Shown piece by piece: positions 12,302-20,263 of a stretch of 64,000 bases of DNA (position 1 is its first letter; each line of letters begins with the position of its first letter). This DNA is from Anderseniella sp963700895 (GTDB taxonomy: Bacteria; Pseudomonadota; Alphaproteobacteria; Rhizobiales; Aestuariivirgaceae), in contig CAVOZI010000020.1 of NCBI GenBank assembly GCA_963700895.1, positions 24,454 to 88,453 of the forward strand, written 5' to 3'. The translations under genes and the position numbers were made by a program. The notes under the pieces are model-generated. The model worked only from the letters and a program-made list of their open reading frames with translations. It did not search any database and had not been told where the DNA came from.

Positions 12302-12970
12302 CTAGCGGGCCGGCAGCAGGGCTTCGAAGCCGGCGCTGCCGAGATTGCGCACCGTGTAGAGTGCGCCGCCGGCCGATTCGAGAAGGTGGCGGTGCCGCTT
12401 GATCAGGCCGAGGGTGTCCAGCGAGATGGTGAACGGCCCGGTGACGCTCAACCGGGCGCTGCCGGCTTCTGTTGCAGCGTAGATCGACACGGTAAGATCG
12501 TCGCCGTCGGTGCAGGCGTCTTCGAACACGCTTTCGATGATCTGGCCGATCGCCTCAAGCGCTGCCGATGTGCCCGACGCGACGAATGGACCGGCCTGGG
12601 GGAAATCGCAACGGGCGGTCACCCAGTCGTCCCAGTCGAAGCCGTTCAGCGTTTCGAGAATGAATGCCGACAGGTCGCCCGGATCGGAATCCGGGTTGTT
12701 CATCTGCGCCAGCGTGTCAGCCGGCGACAGTATGGTGCCTGGAGGTGGTGGCGAGGGTCGGGCAGCGGCGGGTGGAGAGCCCTGATCCACATAGGCTTGC
12801 CGGGCATCCTTGAGCAGCGAACCAATGACCTGAGAGGAGCGATCTTCGGGGCGTGCCGCCTGGGAAGCGGCGTGCGCCTTGCGCTTCGCCGACAGCGGGT
12901 TGAGCCCGGCGGCAAGGCGGGTCCGCAACAGCCGCGAGAGCAGCGAAATGTCGGGTTCGCTGTTGGACAT
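12302..12970 (-). CDS. Hypothetical protein, possible degenerate HATPase-like C-terminus
   Basis: This 222-residue predicted soluble protein begins MSNSEPDISLLSRLLRTRL. It has a proline-rich linker (PPAAARPSPPPPG, about 68-80) and a C-terminal half with alternating strands and helices. The order LEAIGQIIESVFEDA, then LTVSIYAAT, RLSVTGPFTI and finally HLLESAGGALYTVRNLGSAGFEALLPA loosely resembles the N-box-to-C-terminus run of a histidine-kinase ATPase fold, without its glycine boxes. That is a weak inference; no motif identifies a function. It is 166 bases from carB on the same strand, and no signal peptide is seen. Confidence 0.55.
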   Translation of the reverse strand: MSNSEPDISLLSRLLRTRLAAGLNPLSAKRKAHAASQAARPEDRSSQVIGSLLKDARQAYVDQGSPPAAARPSPPPPGTILSPADTLAQMNNPDSDPGDLSAFILETLNGFDWDDWVTARCDFPQAGPFVASGTSAALEAIGQIIESVFEDACTDGDDLTVSIYAATEAGSARLSVTGPFTISLDTLGLIKRHRHLLESAGGALYTVRNLGSAGFEALLPAR

Positions 12971-13106
12971 GGGATGGTTCGGATGCCGCTCCGGGTTGAA
13001 AATCGACGATCAGATTGCCGCCAGAGTGGTTAACAAAGCACCAAAATTCTGTTCCGTAACGCAAGCCTTGCCTGGCGTACACGCCGGAAGCGGCGGAATT
13101 TGGCGG

Positions 13107-13439
13107 TCAGTCTCCGGCCCGTATGCACTTGATCTGCCGGAAGCCCATGCACTTTTCGCTGGCGCAAAGGTTGCCGGTGTCGGCATGGCGCAACTGGTCA
13201 GATCCGGTGTTGGTGCGGCGGGCAAAGCTCATCGCATCGTCATAACCGTTGGCCTTGCACCAGGCGGTGGCGGCGGCACGGCCGCATTCGCGGTTGCCTT
13301 CGAGACAGAAGGCGAGCGGCTGGCCGAGATAGTCGGGGGAGAAATAGCTGCGCGTAGAAGCGGCAACGGCCGGCGCCGCCATTGACAGCACAAGAGCCGC
13401 TGCGGCGAGCAGGCATTGGAAGCGTTTGGCCCATGTCAT
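13107..13439 (-). CDS. Small exported cysteine-containing protein of unknown function
   Basis: 110 residues with a strong Sec signal (MTWAKRFQCLLAAAALVLSMAAPAVAAS, cleavage near residue 26). The mature part of about 84 residues has five or six cysteines (FCLEGNRECG, AWCKANGY, LCASEKCMGF, IKCIRAG) in spacings that suggest disulfides in the periplasm. It lies between the hypothetical gene at 12302 and the divergent L,D-transpeptidase. I do not recognise a characterised family. Confidence 0.6.
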   Translation of the reverse strand: MTWAKRFQCLLAAAALVLSMAAPAVAASTRSYFSPDYLGQPLAFCLEGNRECGRAAATAWCKANGYDDAMSFARRTNTGSDQLRHADTGNLCASEKCMGFRQIKCIRAGD

Positions 13440-13757
13440 CGTGTGTATGGTCCTTGCCTGTATTTGCAGACTGGCCGGACAGGACCGGCGGCCATTGTTG
13501 TGACGCGCATCTGTGACATTTTTGCCACGCTGACGTGTAAAACTGTCCCCAAGTCCAATCTGCTACTGTTGTGTAGACGTGTCCGGGGTTGACGTTCAAT
13601 GCTTTGTATAGTGATTGTGGGGCGGCAAATGTGCAGGTGTTCACATTGGTGATTATCGCTGGCACAATGTTCCCGTCCGGCGAGCTTACCGGCGGGCGGT
13701 GCTTGCGGACATCGTGGAACCAGGCAGACTCGGAACAGGCAGGTTGGAGGCAGATAG
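13440..13757. other. Divergent promoter region of the small exported protein and the L,D-transpeptidase
   Basis: 318 bases, AT-richer than the flanking genes, between two divergent exported proteins. The right end carries the transpeptidase ribosome-binding site GGAGG, seven bases before its ATG. A short inverted repeat, TGGCC...GGCCA, lies near 13472-13496. No other gene is evident. Confidence 0.4.
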
Positions 13758-14342
13758 ATGCAAGTTCGGTTGATTGCAGGAGCGCTGGCTGCGGCAGCAA
13801 TGATGGCAGGTATGGCGGCGCCGGCACTGGCGGAATCGCAGCAGGGTTCCGTCTGGAACAATGTGCGGTTCAATTTCGGGTCCAACACCTGGAAGATGGA
13901 CTCGAAGTTCCTGCCTGCTGAAGTAGACTACGCAACCGACGAGAAGCCGGGCACCATCATCATCGATACCCGCCGCAAGTACCTTTATTTCGTCAAGGAA
14001 GGCGGCAAGGCCATGCGGTTCGGCATCGGCGTCGGCCGTCAGGGCTTCCGCTGGCGCGGCGTTGAACACATCACCCGCAAGGCCGAGTGGCCGGTGTGGC
14101 ATCCGCCAGCAGAGATGCGCGAGCGTGAGCCTCACCTGCCCGAGCGCATGGAAGGCGGCCCCGATAACCCGCTTGGCGCACGAGCCATGTATCTCGGCAA
14201 CACGCTGTACCGCATTCATGGCACGCACCAGCCGTGGACGATTGGCGAGAACATTTCCTCCGGCTGCATCCGGCTGCGCAACGAGGACGTCATCGCGCTG
14301 TATGACATGGTCCAGGTTGGCGCCAAGGTCATCGTGCAGTAA
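13758..14342 (+). CDS. L,D-transpeptidase (YkuD family)
   Basis: Periplasmic peptidoglycan-modifying enzyme that forms 3-3 cross-links or attaches proteins to peptidoglycan through a cysteine nucleophile. The protein is 194 residues with a Sec signal (AAAAMMAGMAAPALA). The YkuD signature is complete: HGTHQPW (H154) and SSGCIRLRNEDV (catalytic C170). The family's typical opening strand, GTIIIDTRRKYLYFV, is at 65-79. The start has GGAGG seven bases upstream, and a strong terminator follows, so it is a single-gene unit. Whether it makes cross-links or anchors an outer-membrane protein cannot be told. Confidence 0.9.
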   Translation: MQVRLIAGALAAAAMMAGMAAPALAESQQGSVWNNVRFNFGSNTWKMDSKFLPAEVDYATDEKPGTIIIDTRRKYLYFVKEGGKAMRFGIGVGRQGFRWRGVEHITRKAEWPVWHPPAEMREREPHLPERMEGGPDNPLGARAMYLGNTLYRIHGTHQPWTIGENISSGCIRLRNEDVIALYDMVQVGAKVIVQ

Positions 14343-14374
14343 CTGCACCAGCGCCAACATCGACGCGAAGAAAA

Positions 14375-14408
14375 AAGGGCCCCGGCAGTGATGCGCGGGG
14401 CCCTTCTA
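14375..14408 (+). terminator. Rho-independent terminator after the L,D-transpeptidase
   Basis: A perfect 10-bp inverted repeat, AAGGGCCCCG (14375-14384) and CGGGGCCCTT (14396-14405), with an 11-base loop lies 33 bases after the stop codon. A-rich sequence before and T residues at its end mean it could work in both directions. Confidence 0.8.
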
Positions 14409-14644
14409 GTTCGGCAGTCTGTCCCGGTTTGCAGGGGGTCCTGGGAGGGGTGTCCAGGTGGGATAGCTGCCTTTGGGGTACGCTTCAGGTAGTAATCTGT
14501 TGGCGGATTTTCAAGTCAGGGGCCGGGCACACTCAAATCAAGCATGGCGAGAGGGGCGGATGGGTCATGCCAGTTCTTGCGGCCCGGCCTCCTGACACCG
14601 ACCAGGGGCTGCCCTGAGCGGTAGTCTGTCGTCAATTCAAGTGG
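14409..14644. other. Spacer between the transpeptidase terminator and a small exported protein
   Basis: About 235 bases lie between converging genes. A 62-codon open frame from 14429 has no credible ribosome-binding site, domain or signal peptide and is not called. Nothing else is visible. Confidence 0.3.
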
Positions 14645-14845
14645 TTACACCTCCACGCAGGTGTTTATGGCGCACGGGTCGCTGGTCATCAGGCCAGGCA
14701 CCGGCCAATAGGGATTGGTCTTGTAGATCACCGTAATGTTACCGGTGACCGCGGCTGCCGCCGCCGGCGCATGCAGCGGGGCGAATGCAGCCAGCGTGGT
14801 TGCCGCTCCGGCCAGCAGGGTGGCTATCAGAATTCTCTGTCTCAC
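14645..14845 (-). CDS. Very small exported protein
   Basis: A 66-residue protein starting at GTG (14843-14845), chosen because a perfect AGGAGG lies seven bases upstream. The N-terminus is a signal peptide (RQRILIATLLAGAATTLAAFAPLHAPAAAAA). The mature peptide is only about 35 residues and ends with two cysteines (SDPCAINTCVEV) that could form a disulfide. It sits between the transpeptidase and modC. No family is recognised; the strong ribosome-binding site and clear signal peptide are the main support for coding. Confidence 0.55.
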   Translation of the reverse strand: MRQRILIATLLAGAATTLAAFAPLHAPAAAAAVTGNITVIYKTNPYWPVPGLMTSDPCAINTCVEV

Positions 14846-15011
14846 CGTCAGACCTCCTTTCGGTTGAAACCGGCGTTTGAGGGAGCTGCCGGTGGTCGTT
14901 TCGATGAGGCCAACATAGAGAGGGTTTGCCAAATGCAGCCTGAACGGCGCGTTCATCTGGCGTTCATGTTCCGGATGCGGCAGGGCGGTGGCGGGCGGAG
15001 AGGTCCGGGGG

Positions 15012-16091
15012 CTAGTTGCCGACGTCGGCCGGGGCGATGGAGACGGCCTTGACGATGGCGAAGACCTCGGCGCGGGGCGCAAGTTCCAGCGTCTTTAGTG
15101 AGCGCCTCGTTATCCGCGCCAGCAGCCGGCCTGCCGGAGTATCCAGCGCAACAAGTGCGCCCGGCCCCTGGCCAAGGCGGATTTCGTGCACGGTTCCCGG
15201 GACAATATTGAGGGCCGAGAGGCCTTCCGGCCGCGACCTCGACAGGATCACGTCATGAGCGGCAATACGGACGCGCGCCGTGGCGCCGACGGGCTGAGCC
15301 AGACTTGGCAGCAGCAAACGCACCGCGCCGGCGCTCACTTCGGTCAGGCCGTCGTCATGGTGGGCGACGATGCGGGCTTCAATCAGGGCGCCGGCCTCGC
15401 GGGCGCCGGCAGGGGTCACTGACGGGTCGCCCAGTACTTCTGCGGCCGGGCCCTGGCGGATCACCTTGCCGTTCTGGAGCGCGACCACCGTGGTGGCCAG
15501 CCGGGCAACCTCCGCGGCAGCGTGACTGACATAGAGGATGGGCACCGACACCTCGTCGCGCAGCCGCTCGAAATAGGGCAGGATCTCGGCTTTCCTGTAC
15601 TCGTCGAGCGAGGAGAGCGGCTCATCGGCGAGAATCAGTTGCGGCGAGGACAACAAGGCGCGGCCGATGGCAACGCGCTGTTTTTCGCCGCCCGAGAGGC
15701 TTTGCGGATAACGGTTGAGCAGGTGACCGATGCCAAGCATCTCGACGACCCTGGAAACGTCGGCCGGCTGACCGGCGCCGCTGGTGAACCAGCGGCTGTA
15801 GGTCAGGTTGCGGGAAACGGTGAAGTGGGGAAACAGGCGGCCTTCCTGAAAGATGTAGCCGATGCGGCGGGCATGAGGCGGCAGGCACACGTTGGCGGCG
15901 GTGTCGAGCAGCGCGCGGCCATCGGCCATGATGCGGCCAGCGTCGGGCTTGAGCAGGCCGGCAACGGCATTGACGATGGTGGTCTTGCCTGATCCTGACC
16001 GGCCAAACAGCACGGTGATGCCGGGGGGTGCGGAGAACCGGGCGTCGAGCTCGAAGCTGCCAAGGCGGTGGCGGAGGTCGACGTCAAGCAT
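15012..16091 (-). CDS. modC: Molybdate ABC transporter ATP-binding protein ModC
   Basis: ATPase of the molybdate importer. The 359 residues begin with the ABC domain: Walker A FGRSGSGKTT (about 29-38), signature LSGGEKQRVAIGRALL, Walker B LILADEPLSSLD and the H-loop YVSHAA. After residue 260 comes the TOBE/molbindin-like domain (SALNIVPGTVHEI, then RLLARITRRSLKTLEL) that binds oxyanion. The start ATG overlaps the modB stop by one base (TGATG), showing translational coupling. It is the last gene of modABC, downstream of modE. Confidence 0.95.
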   Translation of the reverse strand: MLDVDLRHRLGSFELDARFSAPPGITVLFGRSGSGKTTIVNAVAGLLKPDAGRIMADGRALLDTAANVCLPPHARRIGYIFQEGRLFPHFTVSRNLTYSRWFTSGAGQPADVSRVVEMLGIGHLLNRYPQSLSGGEKQRVAIGRALLSSPQLILADEPLSSLDEYRKAEILPYFERLRDEVSVPILYVSHAAAEVARLATTVVALQNGKVIRQGPAAEVLGDPSVTPAGAREAGALIEARIVAHHDDGLTEVSAGAVRLLLPSLAQPVGATARVRIAAHDVILSRSRPEGLSALNIVPGTVHEIRLGQGPGALVALDTPAGRLLARITRRSLKTLELAPRAEVFAIVKAVSIAPADVGN

Positions 16092-16801
16092 CAGCTGCCT
16101 CCCATGCGGGCAGCCATGCGCCTCGCCAGCAGTTCCGACAGCAGCAGCGCAGCCATCGCGACGGCCACGGAAATGAACACCAGGCGCATGGCCGATGACT
16201 CGCCGCCGGGCACCTGCAGGAAGGCATAAATGGCCGATGGCACTGTCTGGGTCTGGCCGGGAATGTTGGATACGAAGGTGATGGTGGCGCCGAACTCTCC
16301 CATCGCCTTGGCAAAGGCCAGGATGGCGCCTGCCAGTATGCCGGGCATGATGAGCGGCAGGGTGACGGTTGCAAACACCCACGCCGGGCGGGCGCCAAGG
16401 GTGGCGCTGGCCTGCTCTAGCCTCGGATCCACGGCCTCGATGGACAATCGGATCGAACGCACCATGAGCGGAAACGCCATGATCGCAGCCGCCAGCACGG
16501 CGCCGGTCCAGCGGAATGCGAAAACGATGCCGAACCACTGGTCCAGATACTGGCCGATGAACCCCTTGCGTCCCATCGCCAGCAGGAGCAGGTAGCCGGT
16601 CACCACCGGCGGCAGGATGAGCGGCAGGTGCACCAGGCCATTGAGCAACTGCTTGCCGGGAAACCGCCATCGCGCCAGGGCATAGGCAGTGAAGATGCCC
16701 AGCGGCAGGCTGGCCAGCGTCGCCACGGCCGCCACCCGCAGCGAAAGCGCCACGGCCTGCCATTCCTGTGGGGATAACCAGTCGGTCACGTCGTCAGTCA
16801 A
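16091..16801 (-). CDS. modB: Molybdate ABC transporter permease ModB
   Basis: Inner-membrane channel subunit of the molybdate importer, 236 residues with five to six hydrophobic segments. The cytoplasmic EAA loop that docks the ATPase is visible (EQASATLGARPAWVFATVTLPL). The LPPVVTGYLLLLA region and the AKAMGEFGATITFVSN motif are typical of ModB. It overlaps modA by eight bases and modC by one, so the three genes are translated as a unit. Confidence 0.95.
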   Translation of the reverse strand: MTDDVTDWLSPQEWQAVALSLRVAAVATLASLPLGIFTAYALARWRFPGKQLLNGLVHLPLILPPVVTGYLLLLAMGRKGFIGQYLDQWFGIVFAFRWTGAVLAAAIMAFPLMVRSIRLSIEAVDPRLEQASATLGARPAWVFATVTLPLIMPGILAGAILAFAKAMGEFGATITFVSNIPGQTQTVPSAIYAFLQVPGGESSAMRLVFISVAVAMAALLLSELLARRMAARMGGS

Positions 16802-17576
16802 TCACCTTGAAACCCTGCCGCGCAAAGGCTGCATCGGCTTCGTCGCTGCCCAGCGCCTCGAAGAATGCCCTGCCGGCTTCATCCGCAGCACCCTTCAACA
16901 GCAGTGCCGGGTAGATGATGTCCGGATGGCTGCCGGGCGGGAACGTGCCGATGACGGTCACATTGTCAGTCGCGGCTGCGTCTGTCGAGTAGACGATGCC
17001 ATATGGGGCTTCGCCGGTGGCCACGAGCGCCAGTGCGGCGCGGACATTGTCAGCCTGTGCGACGGACGCTTCGACACTGTCCCAAAGCCCGAGCGACGTG
17101 AGGGCGGCCTTGCCGTAAATTCCTGCCGGCACCGCATCGACCAGCGCCATGGCCAGCCTGCCGTCGCCCAGCAGGGCCGGCAGGTCGAGACTTGCATCGA
17201 TCTGCACGGGCGCTGCGTCCTTGCCATGGGCGATCAGCACCAGCGTGTTGCCAAGGATGTTGCGGCGACCATCCGGCGCTACGAAGCCAGCCTTGTCGAC
17301 CTCGTCGGCCCATTCAATGCTGGCGGAGATGAAGATGTCGGCCGGCGCACCGGCAATGATCTGCTTCGCGAGTGCACTTGAGCCGGCATAGGAGACGGCA
17401 ACCGAATGGCCGGTTTGCTTCTGCCAGGCGGCCGCAAATTCATCCAGACCATTCTTCAGCGAGGCAGCGGCGAACACGGTGACGTTTTCCGCCAGGGCGG
17501 CGGGCGCTGCGGCGAAAACGGCGATGCAGGCCGACGCGGCTGCCATAACCGTCATGATGCGCCGGACTGCCTTCAT
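16794..17576 (-). CDS. modA: Molybdate-binding periplasmic protein ModA
   Basis: Periplasmic binding protein that delivers molybdate or tungstate to ModBC. It is 260 residues with a Sec signal peptide (AAASACIAVFAAAPAALA). The mature start, ENVTVFAAASLKNGLDE, is the classic ModA opening, with the oxyanion-binding serine in AAASL. Other conserved segments are YAGSSALAKQI, GAPADIFISAS and a hinge containing ALVDAVPAGIYGKAAL. First gene of modABC, 71 bases from the modE stop. MsrP at 4.1 kb is one likely consumer of the molybdenum cofactor. Confidence 0.95.
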   Translation of the reverse strand: MKAVRRIMTVMAAASACIAVFAAAPAALAENVTVFAAASLKNGLDEFAAAWQKQTGHSVAVSYAGSSALAKQIIAGAPADIFISASIEWADEVDKAGFVAPDGRRNILGNTLVLIAHGKDAAPVQIDASLDLPALLGDGRLAMALVDAVPAGIYGKAALTSLGLWDSVEASVAQADNVRAALALVATGEAPYGIVYSTDAAATDNVTVIGTFPPGSHPDIIYPALLLKGAADEAGRAFFEALGSDEADAAFARQGFKVID

Positions 17577-17598
17577 GCAAACTGTTTCCGCCTTGCCT

Positions 17599-17622
17599 CG
17601 ATATGTTCGACGGGAAATATTG
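17599..17622. promoter_or_regulatory. Candidate ModE-type operator upstream of modA
   Basis: CGATAT (17599-17604) and ATATTG (17617-17622) form an imperfect inverted repeat centred about 35 bases before the modA start. ModE boxes are AT-rich palindromes built on ATAT half-sites, so the position and content fit. The match is short and one base pair is wrong, so this is only a candidate. Confidence 0.35.
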
Positions 17623-17647
17623 CCCAGGCCGCAGCGGGTTGCAACCG

Positions 17648-18028
17648 TTATCTTCCGTCAGACATATCCCTTAACAGGGCTTGCAGCTCGCGGATGCGGG
17701 CAGCTCCTGCCTCGGCGGCGATTTCCTCAAGCTCGCGGTAGGCCGCCAGCACGGTTTCGCCGGTTTCGGTCAGATGGGCGCCGCCGCCACTGGCGCCACC
17801 GCGCGTGCTGTCGACCAGTGGTTTGCAGAATGCGTGGTTCATTTCCTCCACCAGCGACCAGGCCCTCTTGTAGCTCATCGACATGGCGCGTCCGGCAGCG
17901 GCGATGGAGCCCGTGGCGCGGATCTGTTCCAGCAAGTCGGCCTTGCCGGGGCCGAGCATGGCTGCATCGCCGAACTGGATGCGCAGGTGCAGCCGGGCAT
18001 GGCCGCCGGGTGAAGGCTCGCGGGTCAT
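17648..18028 (-). CDS. modE: ModE-like molybdate-responsive regulator, DNA-binding domain only
   Basis: 126 residues that match the N-terminal winged-helix domain of ModE, including LLEQIRATGSIAAAGRAMSMSYKRAWSLVEEMN and a GGASGGGAHLTETGE wing followed by a helical tail. The C-terminal pair of molbindin (TOBE) domains that senses molybdate in E. coli ModE is absent, so sensing may involve ModC or another protein, or may be lost. The start at 18026-18028 is the first ATG consistent with the domain; longer frames upstream have no family similarity. It lies directly upstream of modABC on the same strand and probably controls it. Confidence 0.88.
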   Translation of the reverse strand: MTREPSPGGHARLHLRIQFGDAAMLGPGKADLLEQIRATGSIAAAGRAMSMSYKRAWSLVEEMNHAFCKPLVDSTRGGASGGGAHLTETGETVLAAYRELEEIAAEAGAARIRELQALLRDMSDGR

Positions 18029-18156
18029 GGGACGGATATGACAGGATGCAATGTGCGATGGCAAGCGGCGCTGGCGGCGTTGAGATTGCGGCGCGAGGCT
18101 GCTAAACCGGAAGGCACGATGACAGGCAGACGACGTGCGGGAGAGGGCAATTGATA

Positions 18157-18891
18157 ATGCGTTCAAGGGCAGGGGTAACGCTGGCGGCGGGCCTGATTGC
18201 AGGGCTGGCAATGTTTGTGGAGCAGGCAGCGAGCCAGGGCCGGGGTGGTGATCTTCCCGAAGACCAGCCTGCCGCTGCGGGCAACTGGTCACCTTCGCAG
18301 ACGCCTGAGCAAGTTCGCAGTGCTACGCCGTCCGGTGATCAATCCGGTAACGACAGCAGCCAGCAGACCAGTTCGGGTGTGCCGGTGCCTCGCCCGAAAC
18401 CCGGCAGCAAGGCAGCAGAGCGTGACGAAGCGGAACGCAAGAAGAAGACGGCAGCCGGAACACCGCCCAAGGATGCGGACCAGACGGCCTCCGAAGGCAC
18501 AGCCGCAGTGCCCGCGCCAAAGGCCAAGCCTGCCACGCAGCAGGACAAGCCGGTGCAGGCCGGCCTCACGCCTGCTCCCGAGGATGGCGTGGAGGTGCCT
18601 TATCGCGGCGACATGGAGAAAGACGAGATCAAGTCCGTGCTGACCGGCAAGGTGCTGGCCTCGCGCATAGAAGGTCAGGATGCGCGCATCACGCTGGGCG
18701 AAGACGGAAAGCTGACATGGACGGCTGGTCCGGCCAGCGGCGCCGGTTTCTGGTGGACCGAGAAGGGCCGGGTGTGCGACCGCTACGATCCCTCCGGCGA
18801 CTTTCCTGGCCGCGGCGCCGGCTGCCGCAGCTTCGAGCAGGGGGCGGACGGGTACTATGCTGGCGGGCGGCGGTTGGAGTTCCTCAACTAG
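18157..18891 (+). CDS. Exported protein with a low-complexity linker and conserved C-terminal domain
   Basis: An exported protein of 244 residues (246 if TTG at 18151 is used). The ATG at 18157 was preferred because GAGAGGG lies nine bases upstream. A signal peptide (TLAAGLIAGLAMFVEQAASQG) is followed by about 110 residues rich in Pro, Lys, Gln, Ser and Thr, likely an unstructured envelope spacer. The C-terminal 80 residues form a compact domain (LTGKVLASRIEGQDARITL, then GAGFWWTEKGRVCDRYDPSG with a later cysteine in GAGCRSF). Similar C-terminal domains occur in alphaproteobacterial hypothetical proteins; no function is known to me. It diverges from modE. Confidence 0.6.
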   Translation: MRSRAGVTLAAGLIAGLAMFVEQAASQGRGGDLPEDQPAAAGNWSPSQTPEQVRSATPSGDQSGNDSSQQTSSGVPVPRPKPGSKAAERDEAERKKKTAAGTPPKDADQTASEGTAAVPAPKAKPATQQDKPVQAGLTPAPEDGVEVPYRGDMEKDEIKSVLTGKVLASRIEGQDARITLGEDGKLTWTAGPASGAGFWWTEKGRVCDRYDPSGDFPGRGAGCRSFEQGADGYYAGGRRLEFLN

Positions 18892-18992
18892 CAGTCCGAG
18901 CCGGTTTTCCCGCCATTGGCAAACCGCGCTGAGGGGAGCAGGGTGGCTGAAGCATCTGCTTGAATTACATTGCCTCCCGATGGTCGCGGAAC

Positions 18993-20260
18993 ATGCGCCA
19001 GCCCAAGATTGTCACGACGCTCAAGACCTATGACCGGAGCCAGTTTGCCGCTGACGTGATGGCCCGCGTCACCGTGGCAATGGTTGCCTTGCCGTTGAGC
19101 CTTGCCATTGCCATTGCCTCGGGTGCGGAACCTGCAACGGGGCTGGTGACCGCCATCGTCGCCGGCTTCCTGATCTCGGCGCTGGGCGGCAGCCGGGTGC
19201 AGATCGGCGGTCCTACCGGGGCCTTCATCGTGGTGGTGGCCGGCGTCATCGCGGCGCACGGATATGACGGGCTGGTGCTGGCGACGTTGATGGCCGGTGT
19301 CATCCTGCTGGTGGCCGGCTGGTTCCGCGCCGGCAACCTGATCGCCTACGTTCCCGAGGCGGTGGTCAACGGTTTCACAATCGGCATCGGCATCATCATC
19401 GCCACCAGTCAGCTCAAGGATTTCCTCGGGTTGTCGGTCGACAAGGTACCGGCCGAATTCCTGGAGAAGCTGCCGGCACTGTGGGCAGCGCGGGACAGCC
19501 TCAATCCGGGTGCACTCGCCATCGCCGTATTGACGATGGTGCTCATCCTGGCGTTGCGCAGGCTGTTCTCCCGCGGTTTCCCGGGTTGATCGTGGCCGTT
19601 GCCATAGGCTCGGCCTGCGTGGTGGCGTTCGGATTGAGCGTCGATACGCTGGCATCCCGGTTTGGCGCGCTGCCCAGTACGCTTCCGGCACCCGGGTTTC
19701 CCGAGGTGTCATGGGCCAGGATTGTCGAACTGTTTCCCTCCTCCCTGATCATCGCCTTTCTGGCCGGGGTGGAATCGCTGCTGTCAGCCATGGTTGCCGA
19801 CCGGATGATTTCAGGCAGCCACCGGCCCAATGCGGAGCTGACGGCGCAAGGCGTCGCCAACATAGGCTCTGCGCTGTTCGCCGGGTTGCCGGCGACCGGG
19901 GCGATTGCCAGGACGGCCACCAACATCCGCGCCGGCGGCAAGACGTCGGTGGCGGGCATCGTTCACGCGATCACCGTTCTGGTTGTCATGATGGTTGCGG
20001 CGCCGCTGGCCGGGCAACTGGCGCTGCCGGCGCTGGCGGCGCTGCTGATCATTACTGCCTGGAACATGAGCGAGCCGCACAAGTGGGGCGAGTATGCGCG
20101 CGGCCGGACGAGCGACAAGGTGCTGCTGTTGCTGACCATGGCATTGACGGTGCTGGTCGACCTGACGGTCGCCATCGGCGTGGGCGTTGCGGTCGGGCTG
20201 GCGTTGCGGTTGCGCCGGCAGGCTTCAGCCGAAAGCGACTGGCAGCCGCCCGAGCGGTGA
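18993..20260 (+). pseudogene. SulP-family anion transporter lacking a STAS domain, frameshifted near 19573
   Basis: Inner-membrane SulP (SLC26-like) carrier of sulfate, bicarbonate or similar anions. The N-terminal part has the SulP signature (VALPLSLAIAIASGAEPATGL, IGGPTGAFIVVVAG) and stops at 19589. The rest (RFPGLIVAVAIGS to a stop at 20260, with VESLLSAMVADRM and GLPATGAIARTATNIRAGG) is in a second frame. One missing C in CGCGGTTTCCC near 19571-19576 explains the break (RRFPGLIVAV expected). Rejoined, it is about 420 residues with some 12-14 membrane segments and no C-terminal STAS domain, shorter than classical SulP proteins. The start is uncertain: ATG 18993 or TTG 18960. Substrate not deducible. 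Confidence 0.8.
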
Positions 20261-20263
20261 AGC

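Noticed and set aside
14429..14617. A 62-codon open frame after the transpeptidase terminator
   Set aside because: No ribosome-binding site, signal peptide or conserved composition; starts right behind a terminator.
19560..19600. Programmed frameshift in the SulP gene
   Set aside because: No slippery heptamer or downstream hairpin is evident; a missing base is the simpler explanation.
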